Origin: Bog-756 sp963737625
GTDB lineage: Bacteria; Actinomycetota; Acidimicrobiia; Acidimicrobiales; RAAP-2
NCBI GenBank assembly: GCA_963737625.1
Contig: CAVTTK010000002.1
Span: 434,001 to 498,000 of the forward strand
DNA: 64,000 nucleotides
Direction of reading: 5' to 3'
Part shown: positions 53,321 to 61,863 of the stretch, piece after piece
How the letters are laid out: each line of letters opens with the position of its first letter
How positions within the stretch are numbered: the first letter of the stretch is position 1
Translations under genes and position numbers: made by a program
The notes under the pieces: generated by a model
The model's input: the letters and a program-made list of their open reading frames with translations, nothing else
The model's database searches: none
What the model was told of the DNA's origin: nothing

Positions 53321-53668
53321 CTACGACCCTCGGTGCCTCTCCACGGCGCGCTCGAGTTGGGCCTTGCTCATGGTCGACCGGCCCGGGACCCTTTGACGTC
53401 TGGCCTCCGCATAGAGCTTCTGCTTGGTGCGCCCTCCCGGACCCATCTGGGATCGGAAGCCGCCGCGCCTCCCTGACGAAATGTCCCTGATCGAGGCACC
53501 GCTCGCTGCACCGGCTTCACCCCTCCGGGTCCACTCCTTGCTGACAGTTGGCGCCGCACTCTCCTCGGACACCGCTGCCGGCCGGCCCTGGGCTTCGAGG
53601 CCGTCACGGACGTGCCTGAACTGGCGATCGCGCTCCCTGCTCCAGGATGGGCGTGGCATTCCTGCCAT
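53321..53668 (-). CDS. Plasmid-stabilisation-like protein
   Basis: 115 residues from ATG 53668; ATG 53659 is equally possible. The middle (RHVRDGLEAQGRPAAVSEES, then AAPTVSKEWTRRGEA) and the end (GRTKQKLYAEARRQRVPGRS, then TMSKAQLERAVERHRG) match the small plasmid-stabilisation / Rho-termination-factor N-terminal-like proteins found in many actinobacteria. The last part is a SAP-like two-helix motif that can bind nucleic acid. Basic overall. The frame stays open upstream to a TTG at 54124; see the neighbouring entry. Function in chromosome or stress biology is not established. Confidence 0.65.
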   Translation of the reverse strand: MAGMPRPSWSRERDRQFRHVRDGLEAQGRPAAVSEESAAPTVSKEWTRRGEAGAASGASIRDISSGRRGGFRSQMGPGGRTKQKLYAEARRQRVPGRSTMSKAQLERAVERHRGS

Positions 53669-54124
53669 CCTGTGCAGTCGGACTCCTCTCCCATGCCGCG
53701 ACTGCTCCGGATGAACCGCTGCCGTCGCGGGAAGAGCTGCCAGAGCGACGATCGTCGCACTCCGGCGCCGTTGAGCTCTCCCGGCACTGGCTCCTGTGCG
53801 CTCGTCCCGGATCCACCCGACGTCGGACAACAGGTGGGGTTCGGGCCACAGCCCGTTCGACCCGGCGCTCATCAATTGGTCCAATGATTCCAACCTCTCC
53901 AACTCCCACGGGACCTCCTTGTTGAGGTACTCGACGACGTTGGATGATCCGGTGGGTAGCAGGAGATGCATGACGCCTCCGTCTGTGATGTCCCCGGCAT
54001 GGCTCCGGTTGGCCTCCTGAAGGGCCGGCACTGGTGTTTGGGAATGATCCCCACACGCCCACGCGGCGCCGACCCACCTTGCCTTGCTGCTCCACCCTTC
54101 GGATGGAGCAGGCTGCCCGCCCAA
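53669..54124 (-). other. In-frame open stretch upstream of plasmid-stabilisation-like gene
   Basis: No stop separates this stretch from the gene below it. From ATG 53971, preceded by GGAGG, it reads MHLLLPTGSSNVVEYLNKEV and PWELERLESLDQLMSAG, which looks like true coding sequence for about 65 residues; after that it turns into Arg/Ala-rich text. It may be a separate small gene that has lost its stop, or the two may be a fusion. I cannot name it. Confidence 0.35.
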
Positions 54125-54421
54125 CTATCGGGGCGGTGCCCAGGCCGATTGGCCATCGATTGTGGTGCGGTCCTCCGAGTTGGCAACCACTCGGGTGACC
54201 TCGGCGTCAGGCAGAAGTTCGGGCGTCTTGACTGGCTGCCGTCCCTTCCTGTGGCCCAGCATGCGATGCCAGAAGGCCGCCTCCTGGTTGGCGGTTTCCG
54301 TTGTCTCGATCCTGCCTTCACGCATCGCCCGATTGTGCCGGACGGAGCCGAAAAGGACCGGCATAACGGCGACCGCCACAGCCAAGACCATGATGGGAAT
54401 GATGATGTAGAGAACGAACAT
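54125..54421 (-). CDS. Single-helix membrane protein
   Basis: 98 residues from ATG 54421, which begins two bases after the stop of the YihY gene (TAG GT ATG), so it is probably translated by coupling. The N-terminus is one strong membrane helix (MFVLYIIIPIMVLAVAVAVM, then PVLFGSV), the rest is soluble, charged and probably cytoplasmic (NRAMREGRIETTETANQEAA). No family recognised. Neighbours are stress-region genes; function unknown. Little else can be said. Confidence 0.65.
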   Translation of the reverse strand: MFVLYIIIPIMVLAVAVAVMPVLFGSVRHNRAMREGRIETTETANQEAAFWHRMLGHRKGRQPVKTPELLPDAEVTRVVANSEDRTTIDGQSAWAPPR

Positions 54422-54423
54422 AC

Positions 54424-55578
54424 CTATTCGCAGCCAGGTAGGGAACTGCTGCGACCTCCTTCTTCCGCAGTCACTACCCGATCGCATCGGATGACAAACC
54501 CTCCCGGCACCGCGGGGTCAGCGCATCGATCCCATGGTGCCGGGCAGAGCCCCGGTGGGCGACCAGGAGGAACGGAACGCTGTCCCCCCGCCGAGGTGTC
54601 GCACTCGGAGTTGCGCTGGTCGCTCACCCCGAGACCCCTTCGCATTCGCCGGTTCGGCAGCTGACGGGACTGGTCGTCCAGGACGCGTGCGTCGGCCTCG
54701 GTGGGATGGCTGCGTCGCAGCGCCCGGGGCCAGAGCTTCTGGTTCAGTACGGAATTGAGTTCGGCGCCGTAGAGGCTGAGGGTGGCCAACAGGAAGAGGA
54801 ATGTCACCAATCCGATGACTGCCCCGAACGGACCGTACGTTGCCGAACTGTTCCGAAGTTGGTGCTGGACCAGTCCCGAGCCGAGCGTGATCAAGAACGA
54901 GAAGGCGAAGGCGGCGACCACCGCTCCTGGTACGAGGGAACGGGCCTGGACCACCGCAGGGGTCAAGGCCCGGAATGCGGCCGCATAGAGCCCGCAGTTG
55001 GCCAGCAGCATGGCCCCGAGCGCGGTGATCTTCAGCAGCACGTTGGCATTGCCACCGGTGGCCAGAGTGGAGAGAGCTGCGCTGGTTACGAAGGCGCAGC
55101 CGATGATGGCCAGACCAGAGAGGCTGCGGACGAGCCGTTGCCGGAACCCGGCAACCTCGGTGTACGGGATATTCCACACGCGCACCATCGCCTGCTGCAC
55201 GGTCTGCGTCACGCCTTGGGCTCCGTAGACTAGCCCGGCCAGGCCGACGGCCAGGCCAAGGGCACTTCCATGGCTACCGGGGGACGCACGTGCCGGGTGG
55301 AATTGCGATCCCACCACGGGAAACTGCTGGAGTGTGTTCGTGAACTGGTGACCCAGCGACCCGGCACCTATGAAGGCGAGGACCGTGACCACGGCGAGGA
55401 GTAGGGGAAAGGTGGCCAGGAATCCATACCAGCCCAGCGTCACCACGTACAGGTGGGCATCGTCGTCACCGAACTTCTTGACGACGGCATAGACGATGGC
55501 GGCAGGCCGATTACGGCGTTGCCAACCGTCCACCAATGCTACGAGTCGCTGGATCAGACTCACGGGGAGTGAAAGCAC
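54424..55578 (-). CDS. YihY/BrkB-family membrane protein
   Basis: 384 residues from GTG 55578; GTG 55563 is also in frame. About six to seven membrane helices, with hallmarks of the family formerly called ribonuclease BN: YVVTLGWYGFLATFPLLLAV, LAGLVYGAQGVTQTVQQAMV and NSSATYGPFGAVIGLVTFLF, with GAELNSVLNQKLWPRA near the end. Its role is not settled; it is not RNase BN. The C-terminal ~80 residues are polar and Arg/Pro-rich, longer than usual. Coupled to the small membrane protein gene. Confidence 0.85.
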   Translation of the reverse strand: MLSLPVSLIQRLVALVDGWQRRNRPAAIVYAVVKKFGDDDAHLYVVTLGWYGFLATFPLLLAVVTVLAFIGAGSLGHQFTNTLQQFPVVGSQFHPARASPGSHGSALGLAVGLAGLVYGAQGVTQTVQQAMVRVWNIPYTEVAGFRQRLVRSLSGLAIIGCAFVTSAALSTLATGGNANVLLKITALGAMLLANCGLYAAAFRALTPAVVQARSLVPGAVVAAFAFSFLITLGSGLVQHQLRNSSATYGPFGAVIGLVTFLFLLATLSLYGAELNSVLNQKLWPRALRRSHPTEADARVLDDQSRQLPNRRMRRGLGVSDQRNSECDTSAGGQRSVPPGRPPGLCPAPWDRCADPAVPGGFVIRCDRVVTAEEGGRSSSLPGCE

Positions 55579-55662
55579 TCCATCGGCGGACTCTCGGCAA
55601 GGGCCGGCACATCCAGAATCGGGAACTCCGTGCCGACGGGGGTGCTCCGTCGTCGGCAACGC

Positions 55663-55848
55663 CTATTTGGTGCGTCGTGCCGGGCGCCGGGTGACGGCCA
55701 CGAGGAGGATCGATCCGAGTGCCAGCCCGACGAGCCAGCCTTCCTCGAAGGCGAGGATGGGTGAACCCAACTGCTCATCGACTGTCCCCGGCTGCTTCTT
55801 GACGGAACCCATGCCCTCCCCATACCCGTAGGGTGTCCGCCCAACCAT
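55663..55848 (-). CDS. Small one-helix protein
   Basis: 61 residues from ATG 55848 (GAGG six bases upstream) or 49 from ATG 55812. One hydrophobic helix (GWLVGLALGSILLVAVTRRP) with a basic end. A weak SigB-like pair lies on the minus strand (GGGTAT at 55827-55822 with a GTT 12 bases upstream), which would suit the shorter start. Uncertain, but helix and context favour a real stress-membrane peptide. Confidence 0.45.
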   Translation of the reverse strand: MVGRTPYGYGEGMGSVKKQPGTVDEQLGSPILAFEEGWLVGLALGSILLVAVTRRPARRTK

Positions 55849-55988
55849 GCCGCCTCGTCCGTCGAGCGTCCCAGTTCAACCGTCAGTCACCGGCATGCCG
55901 CGGGAACGCGGCTTCGTCAGGCGTCATCGTGAGGGCAGGCCGGACTTGGTCCGATATTTGGCCGTTGCGCGCGGGACCGGTCACCCGG

Positions 55989-57167
55989 TCACGCCCGGAG
56001 CTGGGCCTCCCAGGAGAGCCAGACGATGGTGGCGTCGTCGCGCAGCCTCCGGTCTTGATAGTCGAGGACCCCGTTGATCGCCGTGCGAAGGATCACGTCG
56101 GACGGAATCGGTGAGGCGGCCGCGCGCTCGATGGTGTCAACGAAACGATCGATCCCGAACGGCTCGCCTCCAGGTGAGCGGCCCTCGATGACCCCGTCGG
56201 TGTAGAACACCACCGAATCCCCGGGTTCCAGAGTCTCAACCGCCCGTTCAGCCAGCCGTCCCCGAAGCCCCCACGGAAGTGAGGGCCGACAGGCGAGCGT
56301 GCCGACCACGCGACCGTTGCGGACGTGGAGGGGGAGGGGGTGACCGGCGTTGGTCCAGGTCAGCTGCCCGGATTGCACGTCGAGCCGGGCGATCTGCCCG
56401 GTGACGAACCGATCGCCTCCGAACCTGCCAGCCAGGACCTCATCGAGGCGGTCGTGGATGACCTCCAGTGGCTGACCCTCCCGTCGGTCGTGCCGGTAGC
56501 TTCCGATGGCCAGCGATGAGACGATGCTCGAATCCAGGCCATGGCCCATCGCATCCATGATGGCGACGTCGATGACGAACCCGTTAACGGCATGATCGAA
56601 GCAGTCCCCGCCCACGTCGTAGGCCGGTTCGAGCACTCCGCTGGAGGTGGCCTCCGGAGTATGCAGTTGGAGTGGAGGGAGTAGGTCCCATTGGATACTG
56701 GCGGGAAGGCTCATAGCCTTGCGGCGGCGGACGAGATTGAAGAGGTCAGTGTAGCGGGCGGCGACGGCGATGGCCGCTCCCACCAACATCCCGAGCTCCT
56801 CGCCGTGCCTGCGTGTGTCGGGGTCGAGATCCCCCATGACGGTGAAGGCGAGCACTCCCGTGCAGTCCGACCCTTCGAGCACCGGGACGCAGACCCGGGT
56901 GGCGCCGCTCGACGCCCGGCTGGCGAGTCGCCGTTCGACGAACGACTGACCTTCGAGTGTTCCGTCGGTGGTTACACCGATGGGAGAGTCGACGTGAGCC
57001 CCCCGATCCGGGACGGGAAAGAGCGTCGACTGTTCGAAGTCAATGAGAAAAATTGTCGTGTCGTATGCTCCTACGGTCCCGGCCAGCTGGGCCAGGCTGT
57101 CGGCGATGTCCGAGGGTGCCAGTTGGTACAGGGCGCGCAACGCGGGGCCGAACTCGGGGGAATCCAC
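55989..57167 (-). CDS. GAF-SpoIIE-type PP2C phosphatase
   Basis: 392 residues. N-terminal GAF-like sensor (~1-150: YDTTIFLIDFEQSTLFPVPD, VCVPVLEGSDCTGVLAFTVM), then a PPM/SpoIIE catalytic domain (~165-392). The metal-binding aspartates are in YDVGGDCFDHA, MDAMGHGLDSS, YTDGVIEGRS and LRDDATIVWLSW. No membrane helix. Such phosphatases dephosphorylate the anti-anti-sigma protein to release the sigma factor. GTG start. Its GAF domain should bind a small ligand or sense a redox state. One of two phosphatases in the module. Confidence 0.92.
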   Translation of the reverse strand: MDSPEFGPALRALYQLAPSDIADSLAQLAGTVGAYDTTIFLIDFEQSTLFPVPDRGAHVDSPIGVTTDGTLEGQSFVERRLASRASSGATRVCVPVLEGSDCTGVLAFTVMGDLDPDTRRHGEELGMLVGAAIAVAARYTDLFNLVRRRKAMSLPASIQWDLLPPLQLHTPEATSSGVLEPAYDVGGDCFDHAVNGFVIDVAIMDAMGHGLDSSIVSSLAIGSYRHDRREGQPLEVIHDRLDEVLAGRFGGDRFVTGQIARLDVQSGQLTWTNAGHPLPLHVRNGRVVGTLACRPSLPWGLRGRLAERAVETLEPGDSVVFYTDGVIEGRSPGGEPFGIDRFVDTIERAAASPIPSDVILRTAINGVLDYQDRRLRDDATIVWLSWEAQLRA

Positions 57168-57348
57168 GACTACGCCGAACGGAGGGTGTGCCGGCTGCCA
57201 GGCGTGACCTCGTCGAACGGGTGCCCAACGCGGCCCTCCCTCTTCCCGGTGACCACGGACTCAACGCGGACCGGACAGGGCTCTAGGGGCTGCGGGGTAC
57301 GAGGAAGCACGTCAAGAGGCTACTGGTGGCGATGCGGAGGACCGATCG

Positions 57349-57945
57349 TCATCCTCGGCGAGTCGGCGAAGCCGCACATGACGGCGTTCGTGGAGTAGTA
57401 AGTAGTCGGCGTCGATGGATCCGGAATCGGGCCTGGGGCCGATCACGGCGTCCGTTGACCGTAGGGGTCGGCTGGGCCCCTGTGTCTGGGTTTCCGTGTC
57501 GGGCAGAAGCTGCCCGCTGTCTCTTCGACCCGGCATGGGTGTCGGATGGGATGTCCTCCCCCTTATGCCCGGGTACCGCAGTGTCCGGCAGAGCCATTTG
57601 AAACCAGACGGTTTTACCGGACTCAGCCGACGAGCTGGCTCCCCAACTATCCGATAACGCCTCTACGATCCGAAGGCCGCGTCCGTGAGGCTCGGTGGAG
57701 CTGGGCGACTGCATGGCCGGAGTACCCTCGCCCCGGTCGGTTACCGAGATCGTCACCGCTGCGTCCGTTCGATCGACATCCACGTCAAATCCGCTGGATG
57801 CGTGCACCAATGCGTTTGTGGCGAGTTCGGAGACCATCAGACTGGCTGCGTCACGCAGTTCGTCTGGCAGATCGGCGATCACGCGTAACACGAATCTTCT
57901 GGATTTGCCCACGGAATCCTCGGTAGCTCCAAACGTACGTCTCAC
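57349..57945 (-). CDS. RsbW/SpoIIAB-like ATP-binding protein
   Basis: 198 residues from GTG 57945, which overlaps the upstream STAS stop as GTGA. The GHKL ATPase elements are clear: N-box ELATNALVHAS, G1 DRGEG, and G2 PHGRGLRIVEALSDSWG. The final ~70 residues are Arg/Pro-rich and outside the domain. Paired with the STAS gene it forms a second antagonist-kinase unit of the partner-switching module; such kinases phosphorylate the STAS serine and bind the sigma factor or other targets. Intact G1 and G2 boxes imply ATP use. Confidence 0.88.
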   Translation of the reverse strand: MRRTFGATEDSVGKSRRFVLRVIADLPDELRDAASLMVSELATNALVHASSGFDVDVDRTDAAVTISVTDRGEGTPAMQSPSSTEPHGRGLRIVEALSDSWGASSSAESGKTVWFQMALPDTAVPGHKGEDIPSDTHAGSKRQRAASARHGNPDTGAQPTPTVNGRRDRPQARFRIHRRRLLTTPRTPSCAASPTRRG

Positions 57946-58268
57946 GTTTGGGCGGCCAGACCGAAGTGCTCCAGCAGACCCGTTGCCTCGAGGACACGAC
58001 GAACGATCGGTGTGACGTGGATCAGGCACACGCTGTCGATGTCGTTGGAGATCTCGACGAGGAGGGCGATGCCGGAACTATCCATAAAGGTCAGCTTGTC
58101 GAGATCGAAGGTCACACGTGACGGCCGCTCGGCCAGGGTGGGCTCGATCCCCGCACGAGCCGCTTCCACGCTTGCAAGATCCAATTCTCCGGCCAGGGCG
58201 ATCACCGGTGCCGCCGGATCATCGATCGAGACGGTGACGACCATGTCGGGTCGATCGGCGATCACCAC
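57942..58268 (-). CDS. STAS anti-anti-sigma factor
   Basis: 108 residues. The STAS fold is complete: VIALAGELDLASVEAARAGI, then LTFMDSSGIALLVEISNDID with the phosphorylatable Ser in DSSG, then RVLEATGLLEHFGL. The GTG start is at 58268; the next GTG is about 20 bases in. Its stop overlaps the kinase gene by 4 bases, so both are made together. Unphosphorylated STAS would bind the kinase and free the sigma factor. No own promoter match was seen. Confidence 0.9.
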   Translation of the reverse strand: MVIADRPDMVVTVSIDDPAAPVIALAGELDLASVEAARAGIEPTLAERPSRVTFDLDKLTFMDSSGIALLVEISNDIDSVCLIHVTPIVRRVLEATGLLEHFGLAAQT

Positions 58269-58722
58269 GGCCGCTTGCCGGCGAGCTCATAAGGGGTGTT
58301 GCCGTTGCGTCGAGTTGAAGTCCACAACGTGGATGCCGTAATCACGTCACGATCCTCTTTCGGTCGATTACTCGGTCATCATCTGGACCCGAGTGGAATG
58401 TACCTGGTGGTAGGGGGTTTGGCTAGCTTGCATGAGGCTAGTGGTTCGCACCACGGTCACGGTATCCCCGTGGACAGCAACCCGTCTATCGGTGGAAGCG
58501 TGGCTACACGGAAATGGCAGTTGATCCCTTCCGACATCAGGGGAAGTGACTTGGCGAGGTATCGGCCATGAGTTGCTTGTTCGCCCTATGCCGGAGTGGC
58601 CGGACCGGCGAGGCTGCTCGAGGATCTGAGGTTCTGGTGATCGAGCCTTCCGACGGTCACGCTGGCCCGATGGAATTCCGAGAGGAGATGCACCGCCGAC
58701 TCGGCATGCGGGCTCGGCGGCG
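58269..58722. other. Intergenic region without a gene
   Basis: 454 bases between the STAS and the membrane phosphatase genes. Both flanking genes run leftward, so it should hold the promoter of the STAS gene; I see no clear SigB-type or -10 box and no credible reading frame. A TAGGGGG-GTTTGG string near 58411 is on the wrong strand order to be a promoter. Confidence 0.5.
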
Positions 58723-60390
58723 TCATCCGGGAGGGGTCCAGCGAAAGGCCAGAATGGCAATGTCGTCGTCAGTGCCACCCTCGTTCGCCGCGGTGACGGT
58801 GGACAGCAGATCATCGAGTGTGGCCGCACTGTCAGCCACGGTCCGGGCCAGGCGATCCATCCCTACGTCGATGCCCTGTCCGCGGCGTTCCACTAATCCG
58901 TCGGTGAAGGCCACCAGGGTCGATCCCGCTTCCATGTGGACCGTCGTAAGCGTGTACTCGGCCGGTGCCACCCCGAGTGGAAGCCCCACGGTGGTTCGGA
59001 CGAAGTCGGCGCTTCCCCCGGATGCGACCAGCGGATCGAGATGCCCGGCGCTGGCCATCGTGATGACACCCGAGTCCACATCGCCGGTACCCACCAACAC
59101 AGTGGCGAGGTGTCCGTCCCGATTCACGTTCAGCTGTCGGGAGCACATGCCAAGCACGACGTCTGGGGAATGCCCTTCCATCAGGTATGCCCGAACGGTG
59201 AACCGCAAGCGCGCCATGATGGCGGCGGCGCCTACACCCTTGCCCGAGACGTCGCCGACAGCAAACGCAAAATGATGTTCATCGAGATCGATGATGCTGA
59301 ACCAGTCCCCACCTATATCGACACCGTTCGCTCCGGCCAGATACCGCGACGCAACCTCGAGATTGACGATTGGCGGATTCCTCTGGGGCAGAAGTGCCTG
59401 TTGCAGGGTTACCGCAATTGAACGCTGTTCGTCGTAAAGTCCGTCGAGTTGTTGGTAGAGATCGGAAATCGTCTGCGCATCGCGGAGGGCGTCCTGGCGG
59501 CGGCTCACCAGCTGGTAGGTGACGATACCGGCGCCAATGGTGATTGCCCCACCTCCCACCAGGAAGATCCAGGGGAGCGCACCGCCCAACGTCCCCCCCA
59601 GCGGAACCCGCGCCGAGGCGACGAGGGTGACCGAGGAGTCGCCGAACGGTATCGATGCACGGACCGCGTGGCCGACGATCGGTAGTTCATCGAGGGGCAG
59701 ATCTGTGGTGGCCAGCGTCCCCATCGTGGCGACCGGTCCGAGGTAGGTGGCGAAATTGAGGTCGGAGAAGGCCGAGTTGCTCTCGACGGGTACCCGTCGA
59801 TTGGTGGGAATGGCGCGCTCGGCGTAGATGGCCAGAGTGGGGTCGGCGATGGCGTAGCCGATTCGCTGAGCTCCGTGTGAGTGCACTGACGTGACGACGA
59901 ACGTTGGACTGAAGGCCGCTCTGTTGATGAAGGCAACGGACTGGGCGGAGTACGGAGCCAACAAGGGTGGATCCCCGACGATGGATATGGGAACCCATGT
60001 CGTACCGTCCTTCTTCCACAGGACTGCTGAAGCAAACAGTTTGCCGGTCCCGACACTGCTCGATGCAAACTGCTCGAACTGCTGAGGGTTGCCTCCCGTC
60101 GCCGACTGGATCTGGAGCGCGGTGTCCAGCGGATCCCGGAGGGTGAGGATTGTTGAGCTCAGTACCGCTGCTGCTTGATGGGTCTGGACCTCCAGCAGCC
60201 GATGCTCGTTGTGCTGGTTGAGTGCCCACGCCGTCCAGGCGACCGATACGGTGATGACGACGCCGACGAGCGTGACGATGAGCGTGGCCCGGCCGGGGCT
60301 GGTCCCCTCAATCGAGTGTTTGGTATCCGCGATATCTGTGGCGTTGCCGTCTGCGGCTGGCGACGTCTCGAACGATGTGACCACGGTCAT
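58723..60390 (-). CDS. Membrane-anchored sensor PP2C phosphatase
   Basis: 555 residues. Two membrane helices (ATLIVTLVGVVITVSVAWTA and LPWIFLVGGGAITIGAGIVT) flank an extracytoplasmic ~200-residue sensor resembling a CHASE-type region. A short coiled linker (LRDAQTISDLYQQLDGLYDE) leads to a SpoIIE-type PP2C domain with GVDIGGDWFSI, AVGDVSGKGVGAAAIMARLR, FTDGLVERR and GGTDDDIAILAF, all metal-binding aspartates present. It should sense an external signal and dephosphorylate a STAS protein, making it the probable input to the sigma module. ATG start, divergent from the sigma operon. Confidence 0.92.
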   Translation of the reverse strand: MTVVTSFETSPAADGNATDIADTKHSIEGTSPGRATLIVTLVGVVITVSVAWTAWALNQHNEHRLLEVQTHQAAAVLSSTILTLRDPLDTALQIQSATGGNPQQFEQFASSSVGTGKLFASAVLWKKDGTTWVPISIVGDPPLLAPYSAQSVAFINRAAFSPTFVVTSVHSHGAQRIGYAIADPTLAIYAERAIPTNRRVPVESNSAFSDLNFATYLGPVATMGTLATTDLPLDELPIVGHAVRASIPFGDSSVTLVASARVPLGGTLGGALPWIFLVGGGAITIGAGIVTYQLVSRRQDALRDAQTISDLYQQLDGLYDEQRSIAVTLQQALLPQRNPPIVNLEVASRYLAGANGVDIGGDWFSIIDLDEHHFAFAVGDVSGKGVGAAAIMARLRFTVRAYLMEGHSPDVVLGMCSRQLNVNRDGHLATVLVGTGDVDSGVITMASAGHLDPLVASGGSADFVRTTVGLPLGVAPAEYTLTTVHMEAGSTLVAFTDGLVERRGQGIDVGMDRLARTVADSAATLDDLLSTVTAANEGGTDDDIAILAFRWTPPG

Positions 60391-60581
60391 GCACTCGGAC
60401 CGTGAGGACTCTCAATACAGGATTCGGGACCGGTGGGCATGGAGGCCAATCGTTGCAGGCGGACGACCATAAGGGCAATTGAAAGGTCCTGGTGGTGCTA
60501 TCAAAAAGGGCGGATCGGGGCGGGGTCCACTCGAAAGTCTGTCCGGGCTTGTGGATGCTGGACAGAGGAAGCGAGAGCGAT

Positions 60582-60607
60582 GTTTAAGGCGACACAGATC
60601 AGGGTAT
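60582..60607 (+). promoter_or_regulatory. SigB/SigF-type promoter of the sigma operon
   Basis: GTTTAA-N14-GGGTAT equals the SigB consensus at all 12 hexamer positions. The expected start is ~60614, directly before ATG 60618. It would allow the sigma factor to drive its own operon. Confidence 0.75.
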
Positions 60608-60617
60608 CGAGTGCGAC

Positions 60618-61058
60618 ATGGTCGACTTGCCGCATCCGTTGAGCGCTCTTGCTGAGGAACGCATCCTGTTCATCCGTGGTCCGGATTGGCCGGAAGCCAC
60701 CCAGTTGCCCAGGGAGCGGGCCGACCTTATCGCCGCCACTGCCATGGTGGCGGTACGTTGCCAGAGGGTTCTCGCTGATGCCTTGTATCCACAGATTGTG
60801 GACTCGTTGGGGACACAGGACACAGACCCAGTACGCACTGGACCATGCCCAACGGTTACGGCTTCGAGAGCGGAACGCCATGACTCGATACGTGGCGACG
60901 TGGGAGACAAGGCTCCCATCGCTGCCCCCGTGAGTGACGCGGTCGGCTTCGAGATTAGTCACGGGGGGATGACCAGAAGTAGCCTGACCAGCGGAGGACG
61001 TTCGCTCCCTCTGGTCTCCGTCCCGGCACGGGAGTCTCGACCCGGATGGGCGTTGTAG
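60618..61058 (+). CDS. Hypothetical protein, first of sigma operon
   Basis: 146 residues from ATG 60618. The first ~70 residues look structured (LSALAEERILFIRGPDWPEA; ERADLIAATAMVAVRCQRVL), the last half is polar and Arg/Ser/Gly-rich. No family is recognised; a loose likeness to the start of ClpP was considered and not supported. It begins about 4 bases after the expected SigB start point and ends 12 bases before the STAS gene, so either a real small gene or a transcribed leader. Confidence 0.4.
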   Translation: MVDLPHPLSALAEERILFIRGPDWPEATQLPRERADLIAATAMVAVRCQRVLADALYPQIVDSLGTQDTDPVRTGPCPTVTASRAERHDSIRGDVGDKAPIAAPVSDAVGFEISHGGMTRSSLTSGGRSLPLVSVPARESRPGWAL

Positions 61059-61070
61059 CCCAGGACCTTC

Positions 61071-61430
61071 ATGCGAGAGAGAGCCACTGTGGACCAGGAT
61101 TTTGAGGTAACCGAGCACGATGAGGGCGAAGCCATACGGATCGCCGTCAGCGGCGAAGTCGATGTTGCCACCGCTCCGTTGCTCCGCGACCGCCTCTACG
61201 ATGCCGTCGATCGCTCCCACGGACCAGTCATCGTTGACCTGTTGGCCGTCACCTTCATCGATTCGACAGCTCTCGGTGTCCTGATCGGTGCTCGCGAGCG
61301 TAGCCAAGCCCGTGGTTCCGACCTTCGGTTGGTACTGAAGGAGGCCCGGCTCATCAAAATCTTCGAGATCACCGGGCTGACGGAACTGTTCACAATGTTC
61401 ACCTCCGTCTCCGAGGCTGCTGCCCAATGA
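61071..61430 (+). CDS. rsbV: STAS anti-anti-sigma factor (RsbV-like)
   Basis: 119 residues. IAVSGEVDVATAPLLRDRL and VIVDLLAVTFIDSTALGVLIGA carry the STAS core; the phosphorylated Ser is in DSTALG. The start could be ATG 61071 or GTG 61089, where GAGAGAGAG is a better ribosome site. First of the operon STAS - RsbW-like - sigma. Dephosphorylated protein should bind the anti-sigma kinase and release the sigma factor. Confidence 0.9.
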   Translation: MRERATVDQDFEVTEHDEGEAIRIAVSGEVDVATAPLLRDRLYDAVDRSHGPVIVDLLAVTFIDSTALGVLIGARERSQARGSDLRLVLKEARLIKIFEITGLTELFTMFTSVSEAAAQ

Positions 61431-61467
61431 GACGCTTCGCCCTGTCGGGGACGAGATCGCTCCGCCG

Positions 61468-61863
61468 ATGAATGAGCCCGTCGAGCTGACCATCCCCGTC
61501 GAGTCAGACCTTGTCGTGCTGGCCCGGTTGACCGCGGCCACTGTGGCGTCCCGGGCGGGTTTTGACGTCGAGGAGGTCGAAGATCTTCGATTGGCGGTCG
61601 ACGAGCTATGCGTTTCGATCGTGAATGGCTCGGGGGCCGGCCGACTCAATCTGACCTTCACCAGCGACCAAGGCAGTGTGGAGGTGGTCTGCATCATGGA
61701 CGAACCTGGCACGGCTCCGGTGAGGACCAACGGGGATTACGGAGAGCACGAGCTTTCCTCGCGCATCATCGATGCCCTCGTGGATGAGCATGGGGAGGAG
61801 AACGGCAACGGCCAGCGCCGTGTCTGGTTGCGCAAGCGGAGTATCCGGCACCAAGGTTCATGA
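61468..61863 (+). CDS. rsbW: RsbW-type anti-sigma factor
   Basis: 131 residues. The segment DLRLAVDELCVSIVNGSGAG resembles the UsfX/RsbW group: the N-box has the Glu in DELC but lacks the usual Asn, and G1 is DEPG. Such degenerate ATPases are common among anti-SigF proteins of actinobacteria. Its stop overlaps the sigma start by 4 bases (ATGA), which supports a 1:1 protein ratio. Holds the sigma factor until the STAS protein captures it. Confidence 0.88.
   Translation: MNEPVELTIPVESDLVVLARLTAATVASRAGFDVEEVEDLRLAVDELCVSIVNGSGAGRLNLTFTSDQGSVEVVCIMDEPGTAPVRTNGDYGEHELSSRIIDALVDEHGEENGNGQRRVWLRKRSIRHQGS

Noticed and set aside
60618..60720. ClpP-like start (LSALAEERILFI)
   Set aside because: Only a few residues agree; no Ser-His-Asp triad follows.
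60501..61730. 409-codon minus-strand frame
   Set aside because: Antisense to STAS and RsbW genes, which have full motifs on the plus strand.
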